Position numbers and translations under genes: made by a program
Origin: an uncultured Collinsella sp.
GTDB taxonomy: Bacteria > Actinomycetota > Coriobacteriia > Coriobacteriales > Coriobacteriaceae
DNA length: 64,000 nucleotides
Assembly (NCBI GenBank): GCA_900541135.1
Contig: UQIG01000008.1
Coordinates: forward strand, 13,703 to 77,702
Reading direction: 5' to 3'
In this document: positions 42,124-50,882 of the stretch, in pieces
Numbering within the stretch: position 1 is the first letter of the stretch
Layout: each line of letters opens with the position of its first letter
Notes under the pieces: generated by a model
Told to the model about the DNA's origin: nothing
The model's database searches: none
Seen by the model: only the letters and a program-made list of their open reading frames with translations

Positions 42124-42984
42124 TTACTTGATGTTGTACTTAGCCATGAGGGCGTCAACGGTACCGTCGTCGGTCAGGTCCTTGATGGCCTGGTTGATGT
42201 CGTCCTTGAGCTTGGTGTTGCCCTGGTTGATGGCGATGGCGTACTCCTCGCCGGTGCTGATCTGCTTGATGGTCTGGCAGGTGTTGAACTGCTCGGCGGT
42301 CAGCTGGCTGGCAACGGAGCGGTTGGTGACTACGGCGTCGCCCTTATCGGACTGCAGGGCGCTGAAGCACTCGGTGGCGTCCTTGTAGGGGACAATCTTG
42401 GCCTTGGGGAAGTTCTCCTGGGCAAAGGACTCGGCGGTCGAGCCAGACTGGACGATGATGGTAGCGTCGGCGTTGTTGAGCTTCTCGCTGTAGTTGTCGG
42501 CCGTGATGTCGGTGTTATCGACCTTGGTCACGATAGCCTGATCGTCCATGTAGTAGGAATCGGAGAAAGTAACTTCCTTCTCACGCTCGGGCGTGTCGGT
42601 GATAGCCGCGATGGAGACGTCATACTTGGCGCCCGAAGCGACGCCCGGAACCAGCGTGTCGAAGTCATTGTTGACATACTCGACATCCAGGCCCAGCTTG
42701 TCGCCGATAGCCTTGATGAGTTCAAGGTCAAAGCCCTGATAATCGCCGTTGTCATCCTTGTACTCAAACGGAGCGTACTCGGCAGAGGTGCCGACGGTCA
42801 GCGTACCGTCCTTGACGAGCGCGTACTCCTTGGAGCCGTCGACCTTCTCGACCTTAGCGTCGTCAGAGCTGCTGGAACCGGCATTAGAACCAGAGGTGGC
42901 GTTGGACGAGCCGCAGCCCGTCAGAGCGAGGGCGAGCGCCATAGCACCCGTGGCGGCAAATGCGCCAAGCTTCTTCAGCTTCAT
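42124..42984 (-). CDS. Amino acid ABC transporter substrate-binding lipoprotein
   Basis: 286 residues. A lipoprotein signal (MKLKKLGAFAATGAMALALALTGC) is followed by a Ser-rich linker and an SBP_bac_3 domain: LTVGTSAEYAPFEYKD, GFDLELIKAIGDKLGLDVEYV, DVSIAAITDTPEREKEVTFSDSYY and GDAVVTNRSVA. It delivers a polar amino acid to the permease and ATPase of the same operon. The ATG at 42984 has AAGGAG; it is the first gene of the operon. Confidence 0.93.
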   Translation of the reverse strand: MKLKKLGAFAATGAMALALALTGCGSSNATSGSNAGSSSSDDAKVEKVDGSKEYALVKDGTLTVGTSAEYAPFEYKDDNGDYQGFDLELIKAIGDKLGLDVEYVNNDFDTLVPGVASGAKYDVSIAAITDTPEREKEVTFSDSYYMDDQAIVTKVDNTDITADNYSEKLNNADATIIVQSGSTAESFAQENFPKAKIVPYKDATECFSALQSDKGDAVVTNRSVASQLTAEQFNTCQTIKQISTGEEYAIAINQGNTKLKDDINQAIKDLTDDGTVDALMAKYNIK

Positions 42985-43093
42985 AATCAGTCTCCTTCCA
43001 ATGACCCCACGTGATTCAGAGGTCTGCAAAAACTGAGGGTTATTATGCACCCGCTTGGAAGAATCTGCAATTAGAAAACTGATTGAAACAAAC

Positions 43094-43125
43094 CCATAAC
43101 GTGAATGGAGCGTTCCACTTTATGG
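43094..43125 (-). terminator. Terminator of nfo
   Basis: Arms CCATAA / TTATGG with inner GTG/CAC and a further GGA/TCC; minus-strand transcript continues GTTTGTTTC. Located 6 bases after the nfo stop. Confidence 0.7.
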
Positions 43126-43131
43126 CAGCCA

Positions 43132-43998
43132 TTACTGCTGCAATGACCTTAACAGTTTGATTTCAGCCGCATAACCTGCAAGTTCGTTCGGTGTCTCCAA
43201 AATGAATGGCAATGCGCGCAAGCGGCCATTCGATACAATATTCTGCATAACCTGCATACCGCCACCAAATTCCTCGCTGCCAAGGTATCCCTTGCCGATG
43301 CACTCGTGACGATCTTTATGGGCGCCGCAGGGATTCTTGGAGTCATTGATGTGCACGGCGCGCAGGCGCTCGATACCCACCACACAATCGAACTCGTCAA
43401 GCACACCGTCAAGATCGCGGACGATGTCATAGCCGGCGTCATTCACATGGCAGGTATCTAGGCAAACGCCCAACTTGGCCGATAGCTCGGGGCGCTTGTC
43501 GGCAACGCCCTCGATGATAAGCGCCAGCTCCTCAAAGCTGCGGCCCACCTCGGTGCCCTTGCCTGCCATGGTCTCGAGCAATACCGTCGTCTGCTGTCCC
43601 TCAAACATCACCTGGCACAGCGTGTCGACAATCATCTGAATGCCGGCGTCTGCCCCCTGTCCCACATGCGCACCGGGGTGAAAATTGTAGTAGTTGCCGG
43701 GCAGTGCTTCCAGACGCTGCAAATCTTCCGCCATAGCCTCCAAGGCAAACTCTCGCGCCCGCTCCTTAGCGGAGCAGGGGTTATAGGTATACGGGGCATG
43801 CGCCACCAGCGGTCCAAAGTCGTTTTGCTCCATAAGCTCGCGCAGAGCCGCCACGTCATCCATGTCAAGATCTTTTGCCTTGCCACCGCGCGGGTTGCGC
43901 GTAAAGAACGCAAAGGTATTGGCACCAATGGACAGTGCCGTCTCCCCCATTGCCCGATAGCCCTTCGTCGTCGAAAGATGGCACCCGATCGTCAGCAT
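43132..43998 (-). CDS. nfo: Endonuclease IV (AP endonuclease)
   Basis: 288 residues, TIM barrel. Cleaves DNA 5' to abasic sites in base excision repair. Signature runs: LVAHAPYTYNPCS, NYYNFHPGAHVGQGAD, LLETMAGKGTEVG, LGVCLDTCHVNDAGYD and VHINDSKNPCGAHKDRHECIGKG, which together carry the three-zinc His/Asp/Glu set. The ATG at 43998 has GAGGGGG 8 bases upstream. An inverted-repeat element (44019-44094) lies just upstream of the start. Confidence 0.93.
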   Translation of the reverse strand: MLTIGCHLSTTKGYRAMGETALSIGANTFAFFTRNPRGGKAKDLDMDDVAALRELMEQNDFGPLVAHAPYTYNPCSAKERAREFALEAMAEDLQRLEALPGNYYNFHPGAHVGQGADAGIQMIVDTLCQVMFEGQQTTVLLETMAGKGTEVGRSFEELALIIEGVADKRPELSAKLGVCLDTCHVNDAGYDIVRDLDGVLDEFDCVVGIERLRAVHINDSKNPCGAHKDRHECIGKGYLGSEEFGGGMQVMQNIVSNGRLRALPFILETPNELAGYAAEIKLLRSLQQ

Positions 43999-44018
43999 CT
44001 CCAACTCCCCCTCATCAG

Positions 44019-44094
44019 TTGCGGTGAAATACGGTCTATTGGTGCCCTATTTTGGCGCAAACAGACTGTATTCCACCGCAAGTTATAAAAGGGG
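44019..44094. repeat. Inverted-repeat element, copy 1 (upstream of nfo)
   Basis: Left arm 44019-44042 starts TTGCGGTGAAATAC, right arm 44058-44081 ends TATTCCACCGCAA, with a 15-base loop, then GTTATAAAAGGGG. The same architecture occurs at 45200-45274, with inner stem bases changed on both sides. Confidence 0.7.
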
Positions 44095-44164
44095 CATCAG
44101 AGATGTGGGCCGCCAGGCACCACGGGCGCCGGCGTCATGATCCCCTACGCGTCAGCGCCAAGTC

Positions 44165-45184
44165 CTAGAGGGCTAGACGGATTGCATCGATGATGTGCGC
44201 GCAGCGCTGCGTGGCGGCAAGGGGCATGACGGGACTCTCGAGTTTCCCCGCCTGAATGAGCTGCGTCGCATGCTGGATTTCGCCGTAGAAATCATCGATC
44301 TCAAACGGGGCATTTATTTCTAGCGTTCGACCGTCGGAATACTTCACATGAGCGCGCTCGGGGCGATGGAGACGCTCGATTTCCAACGAGCCCCGCTCAC
44401 AGGCAATCGTTAAGCGGCTTTCATATGTTGCTTTGCCGTCGCACGCCATATGAATGGGTATACCGCCGACGCTCATATGGATCTCGTCGGCCCAATCGAC
44501 GCGGCCGCCCGATACGTCACGCCAGCGAACTTCACGGGACGAAACCTCGCACGCGCCCGCGAGCAAATCCTCAAACCAACCAACCGCATAGCAGCCCATG
44601 TCATATAGACAGCCGCCCTGCAACGGATCAAGCAGATAGCCCGAAGGAGACTCGCCGTAATCGAGCTTTTGTACGCTTTCAATCGAAACAATACGGCCAA
44701 GCTCACCCGACGCAAGCAAGTCTTTCACGCGAGCGTGCATCGGGCAAAACCGATTCTTCATCGCCTCCATAAACAGCACGCCGCGCTCGCGAGAGGTGGA
44801 GGCAATCGAGAGAGCCTCTTCCTCACTCAAAACGGCCGGCTTTTCGCACAGCACGGCCTTTCCGGCGCGCAGCGCGCGACAGGCCCAACGCGTATGCATG
44901 CCATGCGGAAGAGCCAAGTAGATTGCGTCGACATCGGGGTCGGCAATCAGCGCATCATAAGCCACATCGCCGCTATCGTCAGCCGTGGCATAACTGTGCG
45001 CGGCATCAATCGAAAACGCCCTGCAAAACTCCTCAACATGCGAAGGAGTGCGGCCGGCAGCAGCCACAAGCCGTGCCCCGTCCACCTCCTTGAGCGACGA
45101 TGCAAATCGATGCGAAATGTGTCCAGCGCCCAAAACGCCCCAACAAACCTCACGCAAATCATCACATGAATCCCGATGACCCAC
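44165..45184 (-). CDS. Gfo/Idh/MocA-family NAD(P)-dependent oxidoreductase
   Basis: 339 residues. N-terminal Rossmann motif WGVLGAGHISHRFASSL, then VDAIYLALPHGMHTRWA and the conserved CEKPAVLSEEEA (Glu-Lys-Pro), with a C-terminal sheet domain (GGCLYDMGCYAVGWFEDLL). Trans-dihydrodiol dehydrogenase-like sugar oxidoreductase; substrate unknown. The frame is open to 45262 but that part is the repeat element; a GTG at 45184 with AAGGGGG is the better start. Confidence 0.85.
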   Translation of the reverse strand: MGHRDSCDDLREVCWGVLGAGHISHRFASSLKEVDGARLVAAAGRTPSHVEEFCRAFSIDAAHSYATADDSGDVAYDALIADPDVDAIYLALPHGMHTRWACRALRAGKAVLCEKPAVLSEEEALSIASTSRERGVLFMEAMKNRFCPMHARVKDLLASGELGRIVSIESVQKLDYGESPSGYLLDPLQGGCLYDMGCYAVGWFEDLLAGACEVSSREVRWRDVSGGRVDWADEIHMSVGGIPIHMACDGKATYESRLTIACERGSLEIERLHRPERAHVKYSDGRTLEINAPFEIDDFYGEIQHATQLIQAGKLESPVMPLAATQRCAHIIDAIRLAL

Positions 45185-45199
45185 GACAGCCCCCTTCAG

Positions 45200-45274
45200 T
45201 TGCGGTGAAATAGTTCCTGTTTGGCCCCTATTCTGCCGCAAACAGGAACTATTCCACCGCAAGTTATAAAAGGG
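45200..45274. repeat. Inverted-repeat element, copy 2 (upstream of the oxidoreductase)
   Basis: Left arm 45200-45223 (TTGCGGTGAAATAGTTCC onward) and right arm 45239-45262 pair along 24 bases with a single A-C mismatch; loop GCCCCTATTCTGCCG; then GTTATAAAAGGG. The mismatch position and flanks are shared with copy 1. Confidence 0.7.
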
Positions 45275-46483
45275 TCATGAGGAGCGTGTTTTGCCGAAGA
45301 CTTTAAGCATGGCCGTTACGGGGCCCGGCTGGAAGCGCCGGCGCACGTCATCGAGACGCTCGGGGATATCGATATGCTGCGGGCAGTGGCGCGCGCATTT
45401 GCCGCACTTGACGCAATTGCTCGCCAGCTTGGCCTCGCTTGTGCGCACCGCACTCGCCGTAAAGTATTGCGACAGCCCCGTAAACCAGCTGTGCGCATAG
45501 CTCGCGTTGTAGGCGGCAAAGCAGCCGGGAATGTTGATACCCTTGGGACATGGCATGCAGTAGCCGCATCCCGTGCAGGGCACGCGATTCGATTTTTCAA
45601 ACTCATCCAGCACGTGCGCGATCGTGTCGAGCTGGTTGGCGGTCATCGAATTCGGCAACGCGAGGTCTGCCAGTGACGAATTCTCGTCCACCTGCGCGGT
45701 ATCGGTCATACCAGAAAGCAACATGGTCACCTGGGGATGATTCCACACCCACGAAAGACCCCAGGCGGCAGGAGTGCGCAAATGCGGGTCACGGGCACTA
45801 TCGAGCACAGCGCGGGCCCGTGGCGGCAGCTTGCCCGCTAAACGCCCGCCCAGCAGCGGCTCCATCACAAACACCGCGAGGCCTCGCTCGGCGGCGGCCA
45901 TGAGCCCCGCTGTTCCCGCCTGATATCGCTCTCCAGCGTAATTGTACTGGATCTGGCAAAAGTCCCACTCATATGCATCGAGCATCGTCAGGAAGTCCGC
46001 TGCGCTGCCGTGGTACGAAAAACCAATCTGGCGAATACGCCCCGCCGCCTTTTGACGCGCGATCCAGTCCTCGATGCCCAACGCCACCACACGTTCCCAC
46101 TGGGCGGGCGAGGTAATGTTGTGCATGAGGTAATAGTCGATATGGTCGGTCTGCAGGCGGCGCAGCTGCTCGTCGAAAAACCGATCGAAATCCTCCGCGC
46201 ATTTGCACGAAGCATGCGGCAGCTTGGTTGCGAGCAAAACCTGGTCGCGCAAGCCCAGGCGTTCAAGCGAAGCGCCCACGCAAGCCTCGTTGCCGGGATA
46301 GAGATAGGCCGTGTCCAGATAATTAATCCCCTGCTCCACCGCACGGGAGATGATGGCATCGGCCGTCTTCGCATCGGGGTGTCCCGGCGCACCGGGAAAC
46401 CTCATGCAGCCCAGACCCAGAGCGGATATTCGGTTACCACTTTTGGGGTCAACACGGTATTGCACGGCCCCTCCCTTCGCCAT
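45275..46483 (-). CDS. Aldo/keto reductase with C-terminal 4Fe-4S ferredoxin domain
   Basis: 402 residues. AKR barrel with ALGLGCMRFPG, GINYLDTAYLYPG (catalytic Asp and Tyr), LATKLPH (Lys) and YYLMHNI (His). After residue ~290 comes a ferredoxin-like part with two Cys clusters: CTGCGYCMPCPKGINIPG and CVKCGKCARHCPQHIDIP, sufficient for two 4Fe-4S clusters. Common in anaerobes; physiological substrate unknown. The ATG at 46483 is chosen because the conserved barrel begins there; ribosome site weak. Confidence 0.88.
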   Translation of the reverse strand: MAKGGAVQYRVDPKSGNRISALGLGCMRFPGAPGHPDAKTADAIISRAVEQGINYLDTAYLYPGNEACVGASLERLGLRDQVLLATKLPHASCKCAEDFDRFFDEQLRRLQTDHIDYYLMHNITSPAQWERVVALGIEDWIARQKAAGRIRQIGFSYHGSAADFLTMLDAYEWDFCQIQYNYAGERYQAGTAGLMAAAERGLAVFVMEPLLGGRLAGKLPPRARAVLDSARDPHLRTPAAWGLSWVWNHPQVTMLLSGMTDTAQVDENSSLADLALPNSMTANQLDTIAHVLDEFEKSNRVPCTGCGYCMPCPKGINIPGCFAAYNASYAHSWFTGLSQYFTASAVRTSEAKLASNCVKCGKCARHCPQHIDIPERLDDVRRRFQPGPVTAMLKVFGKTRSS

Positions 46484-46628
46484 CAGCGCCCCGGCAAGGC
46501 GAAACACAATGGTCACGCAGCCGAAACATCGTGGAATCGCAATCGAGAACGTATCGTAACGCAGCAGAAATCGAGCCGTCACGGCACCGCTTTAACATCA
46601 GCAAAAAGCCCGATGAAAGGAGTCGCCC

Positions 46629-46685
46629 ATGCCCACGCGCATGTCTTTGCGGTCTGCCCTGTGGCATAAGCGCACAGCGCAATAG
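46629..46685 (+). CDS. Possible 18-residue leader peptide
   Basis: ATG at 46629 is preceded by AAAGGAG with 6-base spacing. The peptide reads MPTRMSLRSALWHKRTAQ. A T-rich stretch and a terminator hairpin (46748-46773) follow before the reductase gene at 46793. The ribosome site is good, but coding status is unproven. Confidence 0.3.
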   Translation: MPTRMSLRSALWHKRTAQ

Positions 46686-46747
46686 TTTCTTTTTTATAAC
46701 AGCCGCCCCGCGCACCCACCAATCACCCTGGCAGCATACAATCCATC

Positions 46748-46773
46748 AGGCGCCCCTTACGCGGGCGCCTTTT
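46748..46773 (+). terminator. Terminator hairpin just upstream of the panE-like gene
   Basis: Arms AGGCGCCC and GGGCGCCT, 7-base loop, then TTT. It lies only 20 bases before the start codon, so it may act as an attenuator of the following gene. Confidence 0.6.
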
Positions 46774-46792
46774 ACATGGGGAGATGATTCAC

Positions 46793-47707
46793 ATGCAGAT
46801 CAACAAGGTCGCCTTTATCGGCAAGGGCGGCGTCGGCCTGCTCTACGGCAGCATGATCGCCCGGGCGCTCGGCAACGACGCCGTCGAATACGTCATGGAT
46901 GATGCCCGTTTTGAGCGTCATGCGAACGACGCGCTCACCGTCAACGGCAAGCCCTGCGATCTCACGTCCGTCCGTGCCAGCGAGGCGACGCCCGCCGATC
47001 TGGTCATCCTGACAGTCAAGACCACCGGTCTCGACCAAGCACTCAAGACTATGGAGCGCGTCGTGGGACCCAACACGCTCATCGCCTCGCTGTGCAACGG
47101 CATTACGAGCGAGCAAAAGATTGCCGAACGCTTTGGCTGGGAGCATACCGTTCTTGGTATCTGCCAGGGCATGGACGCCGTGTTTCTCAACGGCGCGCTC
47201 ACCTTTACCAATGCGGGCGAAATCCGCTTTGGCGCGGCGGCCGGCACGAACCCCGCAACCATCACCGCGATCGACGAGCTCTATACGCGCTGCGGCATCG
47301 CCCATACCGTCGAGGACGACATCGCCCACCGCATGTGGGCCAAACTCATGCTCAACGACGGCATCAACCAGACCTGCATGGCCTACGGCGGGACCTACGG
47401 AAGCGCCACGGAGCCGGGCTCCGAGCAGCGTCACTGCTTTGTTTCCGCCATGCGCGAAACGCTTGCGGTCGCCAACGCCGAGGGCGTTGAACTGACCGAG
47501 GCAGACCTGACGCAAATGGTGCACCTCATCGAGGGAATCGACCCCGCCGGTATGCCCTCGATGGCTCAAGACCGCATCGCAAGGCGCAAAACCGAGGTTG
47601 ATGAGTTCGCGGGCACCATCTGCCGCCTCGCAACCAAACACGATATCCAGGCACCGCAAAACGAGTGGCTCTATCGGCGCATCCGCGATATCGAGAAAAG
47701 CTGGTAG
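46793..47707 (+). CDS. Ketopantoate reductase-family protein (PanE/ApbA)
   Basis: 304 residues. Rossmann motif VAFIGKGGVGLLYGSMIARAL, then DLVILTVKTTGLDQAL (catalytic Lys), SLCNGITSEQKIAERF, and the C-terminal ApbA domain with RMWAKLMLNDGINQTCMAY (Lys and Asn of the family). Either pantothenate synthesis or another 2-oxoacid/ketone reductase. The ATG at 46793 is preferred to that at 46784, which abuts the ribosome site. Confidence 0.85.
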   Translation: MQINKVAFIGKGGVGLLYGSMIARALGNDAVEYVMDDARFERHANDALTVNGKPCDLTSVRASEATPADLVILTVKTTGLDQALKTMERVVGPNTLIASLCNGITSEQKIAERFGWEHTVLGICQGMDAVFLNGALTFTNAGEIRFGAAAGTNPATITAIDELYTRCGIAHTVEDDIAHRMWAKLMLNDGINQTCMAYGGTYGSATEPGSEQRHCFVSAMRETLAVANAEGVELTEADLTQMVHLIEGIDPAGMPSMAQDRIARRKTEVDEFAGTICRLATKHDIQAPQNEWLYRRIRDIEKSW

Positions 47708-47744
47708 CGCCGACGCGCCGCATTCAACAGCCTTAACAGCAAAA

Positions 47745-47775
47745 CCGCCGCAAGGGAACCTTTCCCCTGCGGTGG
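47745..47775 (+). terminator. Terminator after the panE-like gene
   Basis: Stem CCGCCGCA / TGCGGTGG extended by GGGAA / TTCCC, one mismatch and one G-T pair, 3-base loop. Confidence 0.7.
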
Positions 47776-47816
47776 CCTTCATCTTCGTCTATGGCCGGCG
47801 GCCGATCTCACAACAG

Positions 47817-48023
47817 TTAGCGTTGCGACCCCGGCACCTCGTCCTCATCGTCGCGGCAAAGAACCACGCCTGCGCTTCCCAGCAGCGTGGCCGCGATCAG
47901 CGCGCCGACCACGATAGGAGCAGCCCCGCATGTCCCCTGCATGCCCGCGACGAGCGCGGCCGTGGGACCAAGGCAGCCAAGCATCAACGCGACGGCGGCA
48001 ACGGCAATATCTCGAGCATTCAC
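47817..48023 (-). CDS. Small membrane protein (68 aa)
   Basis: Two hydrophobic helices (DIAVAAVALMLGCLGPTAAL and IVVGALIAATLLGSAGVVL) joined by a short loop with two Cys, and a charged tail RDDEDEVPGSQR. The start is probably GTG at 48023 with GGAGG 10 bases upstream. I do not recognise a family; the amphipathic order and site make it a likely real gene. Confidence 0.5.
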   Translation of the reverse strand: MNARDIAVAAVALMLGCLGPTAALVAGMQGTCGAAPIVVGALIAATLLGSAGVVLCRDDEDEVPGSQR

Positions 48024-48209
48024 AAGACCACTTCCTCCAAGAGAAAGACCTTATTTCTCAAGAACCAGTGTGCCCCGCATCCATACGCCCAGCGTACCGC
48101 CACGGTAAGGGCTCTGTTAACTCAAACGCATACATAGAACGGACGTCCTTACGTTGCCCTAAAGCTCGGTAAAGACGCCCGTCCGCCAAATATCCGTGAT
48201 GCAGAAAAA

Positions 48210-48986
48210 TTACCAACCGGTGTAGTAATCGGTGGTTCCGGCAGCGCAGCCGGAGTCATAGACCTTGCAATCACCCTTGGAGCCCGTAAAGGTCGAGCCC
48301 TGGGCCATATCGCCCGCGGCAACAACGTAATAGCCGTCGGAATCGCGCCAGAAGCCCTCAGAATCCTGAGTCCATTCGCCCGTGCGATAGTGATAAAGCA
48401 CATTGCTGCTGTAATAGGTCTCGCGGCGACCGTTGTAGTTATTGACACCCGCAGAGCGCGTCAGGCCCGATCCGTTCGCGTAGGACGCGGCAGACGCGTA
48501 GGACGGAGTGTAACCGGCGTTGTAGTACGAAGCCTGAGCGGCCTCGGCAGCCTCCGCCTCGGCGGCAGCAACCTCGAGCGCTTCGCGCTTGGCATCCTCA
48601 AGCGCAGTGCGCAGCTCATCGAGCTCGGTCGACTTGGCGTCGACCTCCCCCATCGTCAACAGGCTGCCCGCGCCGTCGATACAACCCTGCAGCACAGCGC
48701 GCTCGTCATCCGTGGCATAGTCACCGTACATGTTCATGATAATCTGAGCACGCATCTCCAGAGAATCGCGCTTGGCCTCCATCGAGGCGTTCCACTCCTG
48801 CATGGAACCATAACCATCGCCGCGATAGTCAACGGGCTGTACCAGCGTCGTCTCGGACGGCGTAGATCCAACCGTATCGGACAATGTTGCGGCGTGGGCA
48901 TCAGTTGCACCGGCGCCCGCCAAAAGTGCCACGGTCAGAGCGGCGGAAAGGGCGGCGGCTTTCGGTTTTCGTGAATCGATCCTCAT
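48210..48986 (-). CDS. Secreted protein with coiled coil and C-terminal DGYYVVA domain
   Basis: 258 residues. Signal peptide (AAALSAALTVALLAGAGATDAHA), then a helical region (TELDELRTALEDAKREALEV, Ala/Glu-rich coiled coil), a Tyr/Ser/Ala spacer, and a C-terminal ~45 residues (WRDSDGYYVVAAGDMAQGS ... DCKVYDSGCAAGTTDYYTGW) similar to the end of many cell-wall and phage-tail-associated Gram-positive proteins, possibly a double-psi barrel. The ATG at 48986 has GGAGG 11 bases away. Likely envelope-associated; function unknown. Confidence 0.75.
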   Translation of the reverse strand: MRIDSRKPKAAALSAALTVALLAGAGATDAHAATLSDTVGSTPSETTLVQPVDYRGDGYGSMQEWNASMEAKRDSLEMRAQIIMNMYGDYATDDERAVLQGCIDGAGSLLTMGEVDAKSTELDELRTALEDAKREALEVAAAEAEAAEAAQASYYNAGYTPSYASAASYANGSGLTRSAGVNNYNGRRETYYSSNVLYHYRTGEWTQDSEGFWRDSDGYYVVAAGDMAQGSTFTGSKGDCKVYDSGCAAGTTDYYTGW

Positions 48987-49196
48987 GTAGCTGGAAACCT
49001 CCGTAGTGCGTTTTTGCTGCGTTTGAGCTGCGTGTGATTCGATCGCGCTGCATAGTACCCCGAGCAAATCGCGACCTGCGGTTTTACTCAAAAGGCGCAC
49101 GTCAATTGCGTAAAACTCACATCCTCTCAACAGGAGTTTTCCACAACTCGAATGCATAAAGCGTGTCAAAAACCCTGTTTTTGCACCCGCTCTATG

Positions 49197-49238
49197 CAAA
49201 AAAGGCGCCTGTGCAACCACTGTTCGCACAGGCGCCTT
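49197..49238 (-). terminator. Rho-independent terminator of metY
   Basis: Perfect 13-bp stem AAGGCGCCTGTGC with its complement, 11-base loop, and a T-run on the minus strand. Confidence 0.88.
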
Positions 49239-49298
49239 GAGCAGGCATTTTATGCAGTTATACCTATCGAGTCGCAAGGGGTCCTTGCACAAGTCGCC

Positions 49299-50609
49299 TT
49301 ACTCGTCCAGCGCGGCGAAGGCCTGCTTCAGATCCCAAATGATATCCTCGGCGTTCTCGGTACCGATGGAAAGACGGATCGTGGAGGGCGTGATGTTCTG
49401 CTCGGCGAGCTCCTCGGCAGAGAGCTGGGAGTGCGTGGTGGTAGCCGGGTGCACGACGAGCGACTTGACGTCGGCCACGTTGGCGAGCAGCGAGAAGACC
49501 TGCAGATGATCGATGAACTTCCAAGCTGCCTCCTGACCACCCTTAATCTCAAAGGTAAAGATCGAGGCACCGCCGTTGGGGAAGTACTTCTGATAGAGCT
49601 CGTGATCGGGGTGCTCAGACAGGCTCGGGTGGTTCACCTTGGCGACATGGCAATCACCAGCCAGGAACTCAACGACCTTCTTGGTGTTCTCGACATGACG
49701 GTCAACGCGCAGCGACAGAGTCTCGGTGCCCTGGAGCAGGATCCAAGCGTTGAACGGGCTGATGCAGGCGCCCTCGTCACGCAGCAGGATGGCGCGGACA
49801 TAGGTTGCGAAGGCGGCGGGACCGGCAGCCTCGGCAAACGAGACGCCATGGTAGGAGGGGTTGGGCTCGGCGATCTGCGCATACTTGCCGCTCGCCTTCC
49901 AATCGAAGTTACCGCCGTCGACGATCACACCGCCCAGCGAGGTGCCGTGGCCGCCGATGAACTTGGTTGCGGAGTGGACGACGATGTTGGCACCATGCTC
50001 CAGCGGACGGAACAGATACGGGGTGCCGAAGGTGTTGTCGACGACAACCGGCAGACCGTGCTTCTTGGCGATCTCGGAGATGGCGTCGATATTGGGGATG
50101 TCAGAATTGGGGTTGCCGAGCGTCTCGAGGTAGATGACCGTGGTGTTGTCCTTGATGGCGCCCTCGACCTCGTCCAGGTTGTGGGCATCGACGAAGGTGG
50201 TCTCGACGCCAAACTGGGAGAGCGTGTGCTCCAGCAGGTTGTAGGAACCGCCGTAGATGGTCTTCTGAGCCACCACGTGGTCACCGGCCTGGGCAAGAGC
50301 CTGCAGGGTATAGGTGATGGCAGCAGCACCGGAGGCAACGGCAAGACCTGCCACACCACCCTCGAGTGCGGCGATACGGTCCTCGAAGACGCCCTGGGTG
50401 GAGTTGGTCAGACGGCCGTAGATGTTACCGGCGTCGGCAAGACCAAAGCGGTCGGCGGCGTGCTGGGAGTTGCGGAACACATAGCTCGTGGTCTGGTAGA
50501 TAGGCACGGCGCGGGAGTCGGATGCGGGATCGGCGCTCTCCTGGCCAACGTGAAGCTGCAGGGTATCGAAACCAAAGGTGTGCTCGGGGTTGTTGATGAA
50601 CTGGCTCAT
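49299..50609 (-). CDS. metY: O-acetylhomoserine sulfhydrylase / aminocarboxypropyltransferase MetY
   Basis: 436 residues, Cys/Met-metabolism PLP enzyme. Motifs: DTLQLHVGQE, PIYQTTSYVFRN, GRLTNSTQGVFEDRIAALEG, and the PLP-lysine VHSATKFIGGHGTS. Converts O-acetylhomoserine and sulfide to homocysteine (or the analogous cysteine reaction). The ATG at 50609 has AAGGAG. It is preceded by a 17-residue Cys-containing leader peptide and faces a divergent LysR regulator. Confidence 0.93.
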   Translation of the reverse strand: MSQFINNPEHTFGFDTLQLHVGQESADPASDSRAVPIYQTTSYVFRNSQHAADRFGLADAGNIYGRLTNSTQGVFEDRIAALEGGVAGLAVASGAAAITYTLQALAQAGDHVVAQKTIYGGSYNLLEHTLSQFGVETTFVDAHNLDEVEGAIKDNTTVIYLETLGNPNSDIPNIDAISEIAKKHGLPVVVDNTFGTPYLFRPLEHGANIVVHSATKFIGGHGTSLGGVIVDGGNFDWKASGKYAQIAEPNPSYHGVSFAEAAGPAAFATYVRAILLRDEGACISPFNAWILLQGTETLSLRVDRHVENTKKVVEFLAGDCHVAKVNHPSLSEHPDHELYQKYFPNGGASIFTFEIKGGQEAAWKFIDHLQVFSLLANVADVKSLVVHPATTTHSQLSAEELAEQNITPSTIRLSIGTENAEDIIWDLKQAFAALDE

Positions 50610-50671
50610 GATGATCTCCTTGATCGAACAAAAGTAAATTAATTAGAGAGAAGTAAGTCGCTGTCTCCTGA

Positions 50672-50725
50672 TCACGCCGACGGGCGCAAACAGGAGCCCG
50701 GCATTCGTCTTGGTAAGCAATTCAT
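50672..50725 (-). CDS. 17-residue cysteine-containing leader peptide of metY
   Basis: ATG at 50725 with AAAGGAGG 7 bases upstream gives MNCLPRRMPGSCLRPSA, stop at 50672. Two Cys codons (positions 3 and 12). The RNA can form alternative pairings, for example CTCCTG with CAGGAG around the peptide end. It lies in the long leader of metY, so attenuation by cysteine supply is likely. Peptide synthesis is not proven. Confidence 0.6.
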   Translation of the reverse strand: MNCLPRRMPGSCLRPSA

Positions 50726-50842
50726 ATGCGGGCCTCCTTTCGCATCCCGGTTCCGTGGTCGGTTTAATTACCTACCGCCTTTGTGTGTTTTGAATAGTAC
50801 GAGCATTGTTTCGCTCGGTCAATCACTTAAAAGCGCTAACCT

Positions 50843-50863
50843 GTTATCGGTTTTATAGATAAC
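50843..50863 (+). promoter_or_regulatory. LysR-type operator candidate
   Basis: GTTATC-N9-GATAAC, a symmetrical T-N11-A box 19 bases before the start of the LysR gene. It probably mediates autoregulation and, being in the divergent region, regulation of metY. Confidence 0.6.
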
Positions 50864-50882
50864 GCTCGAAAGGACGGCGCCG

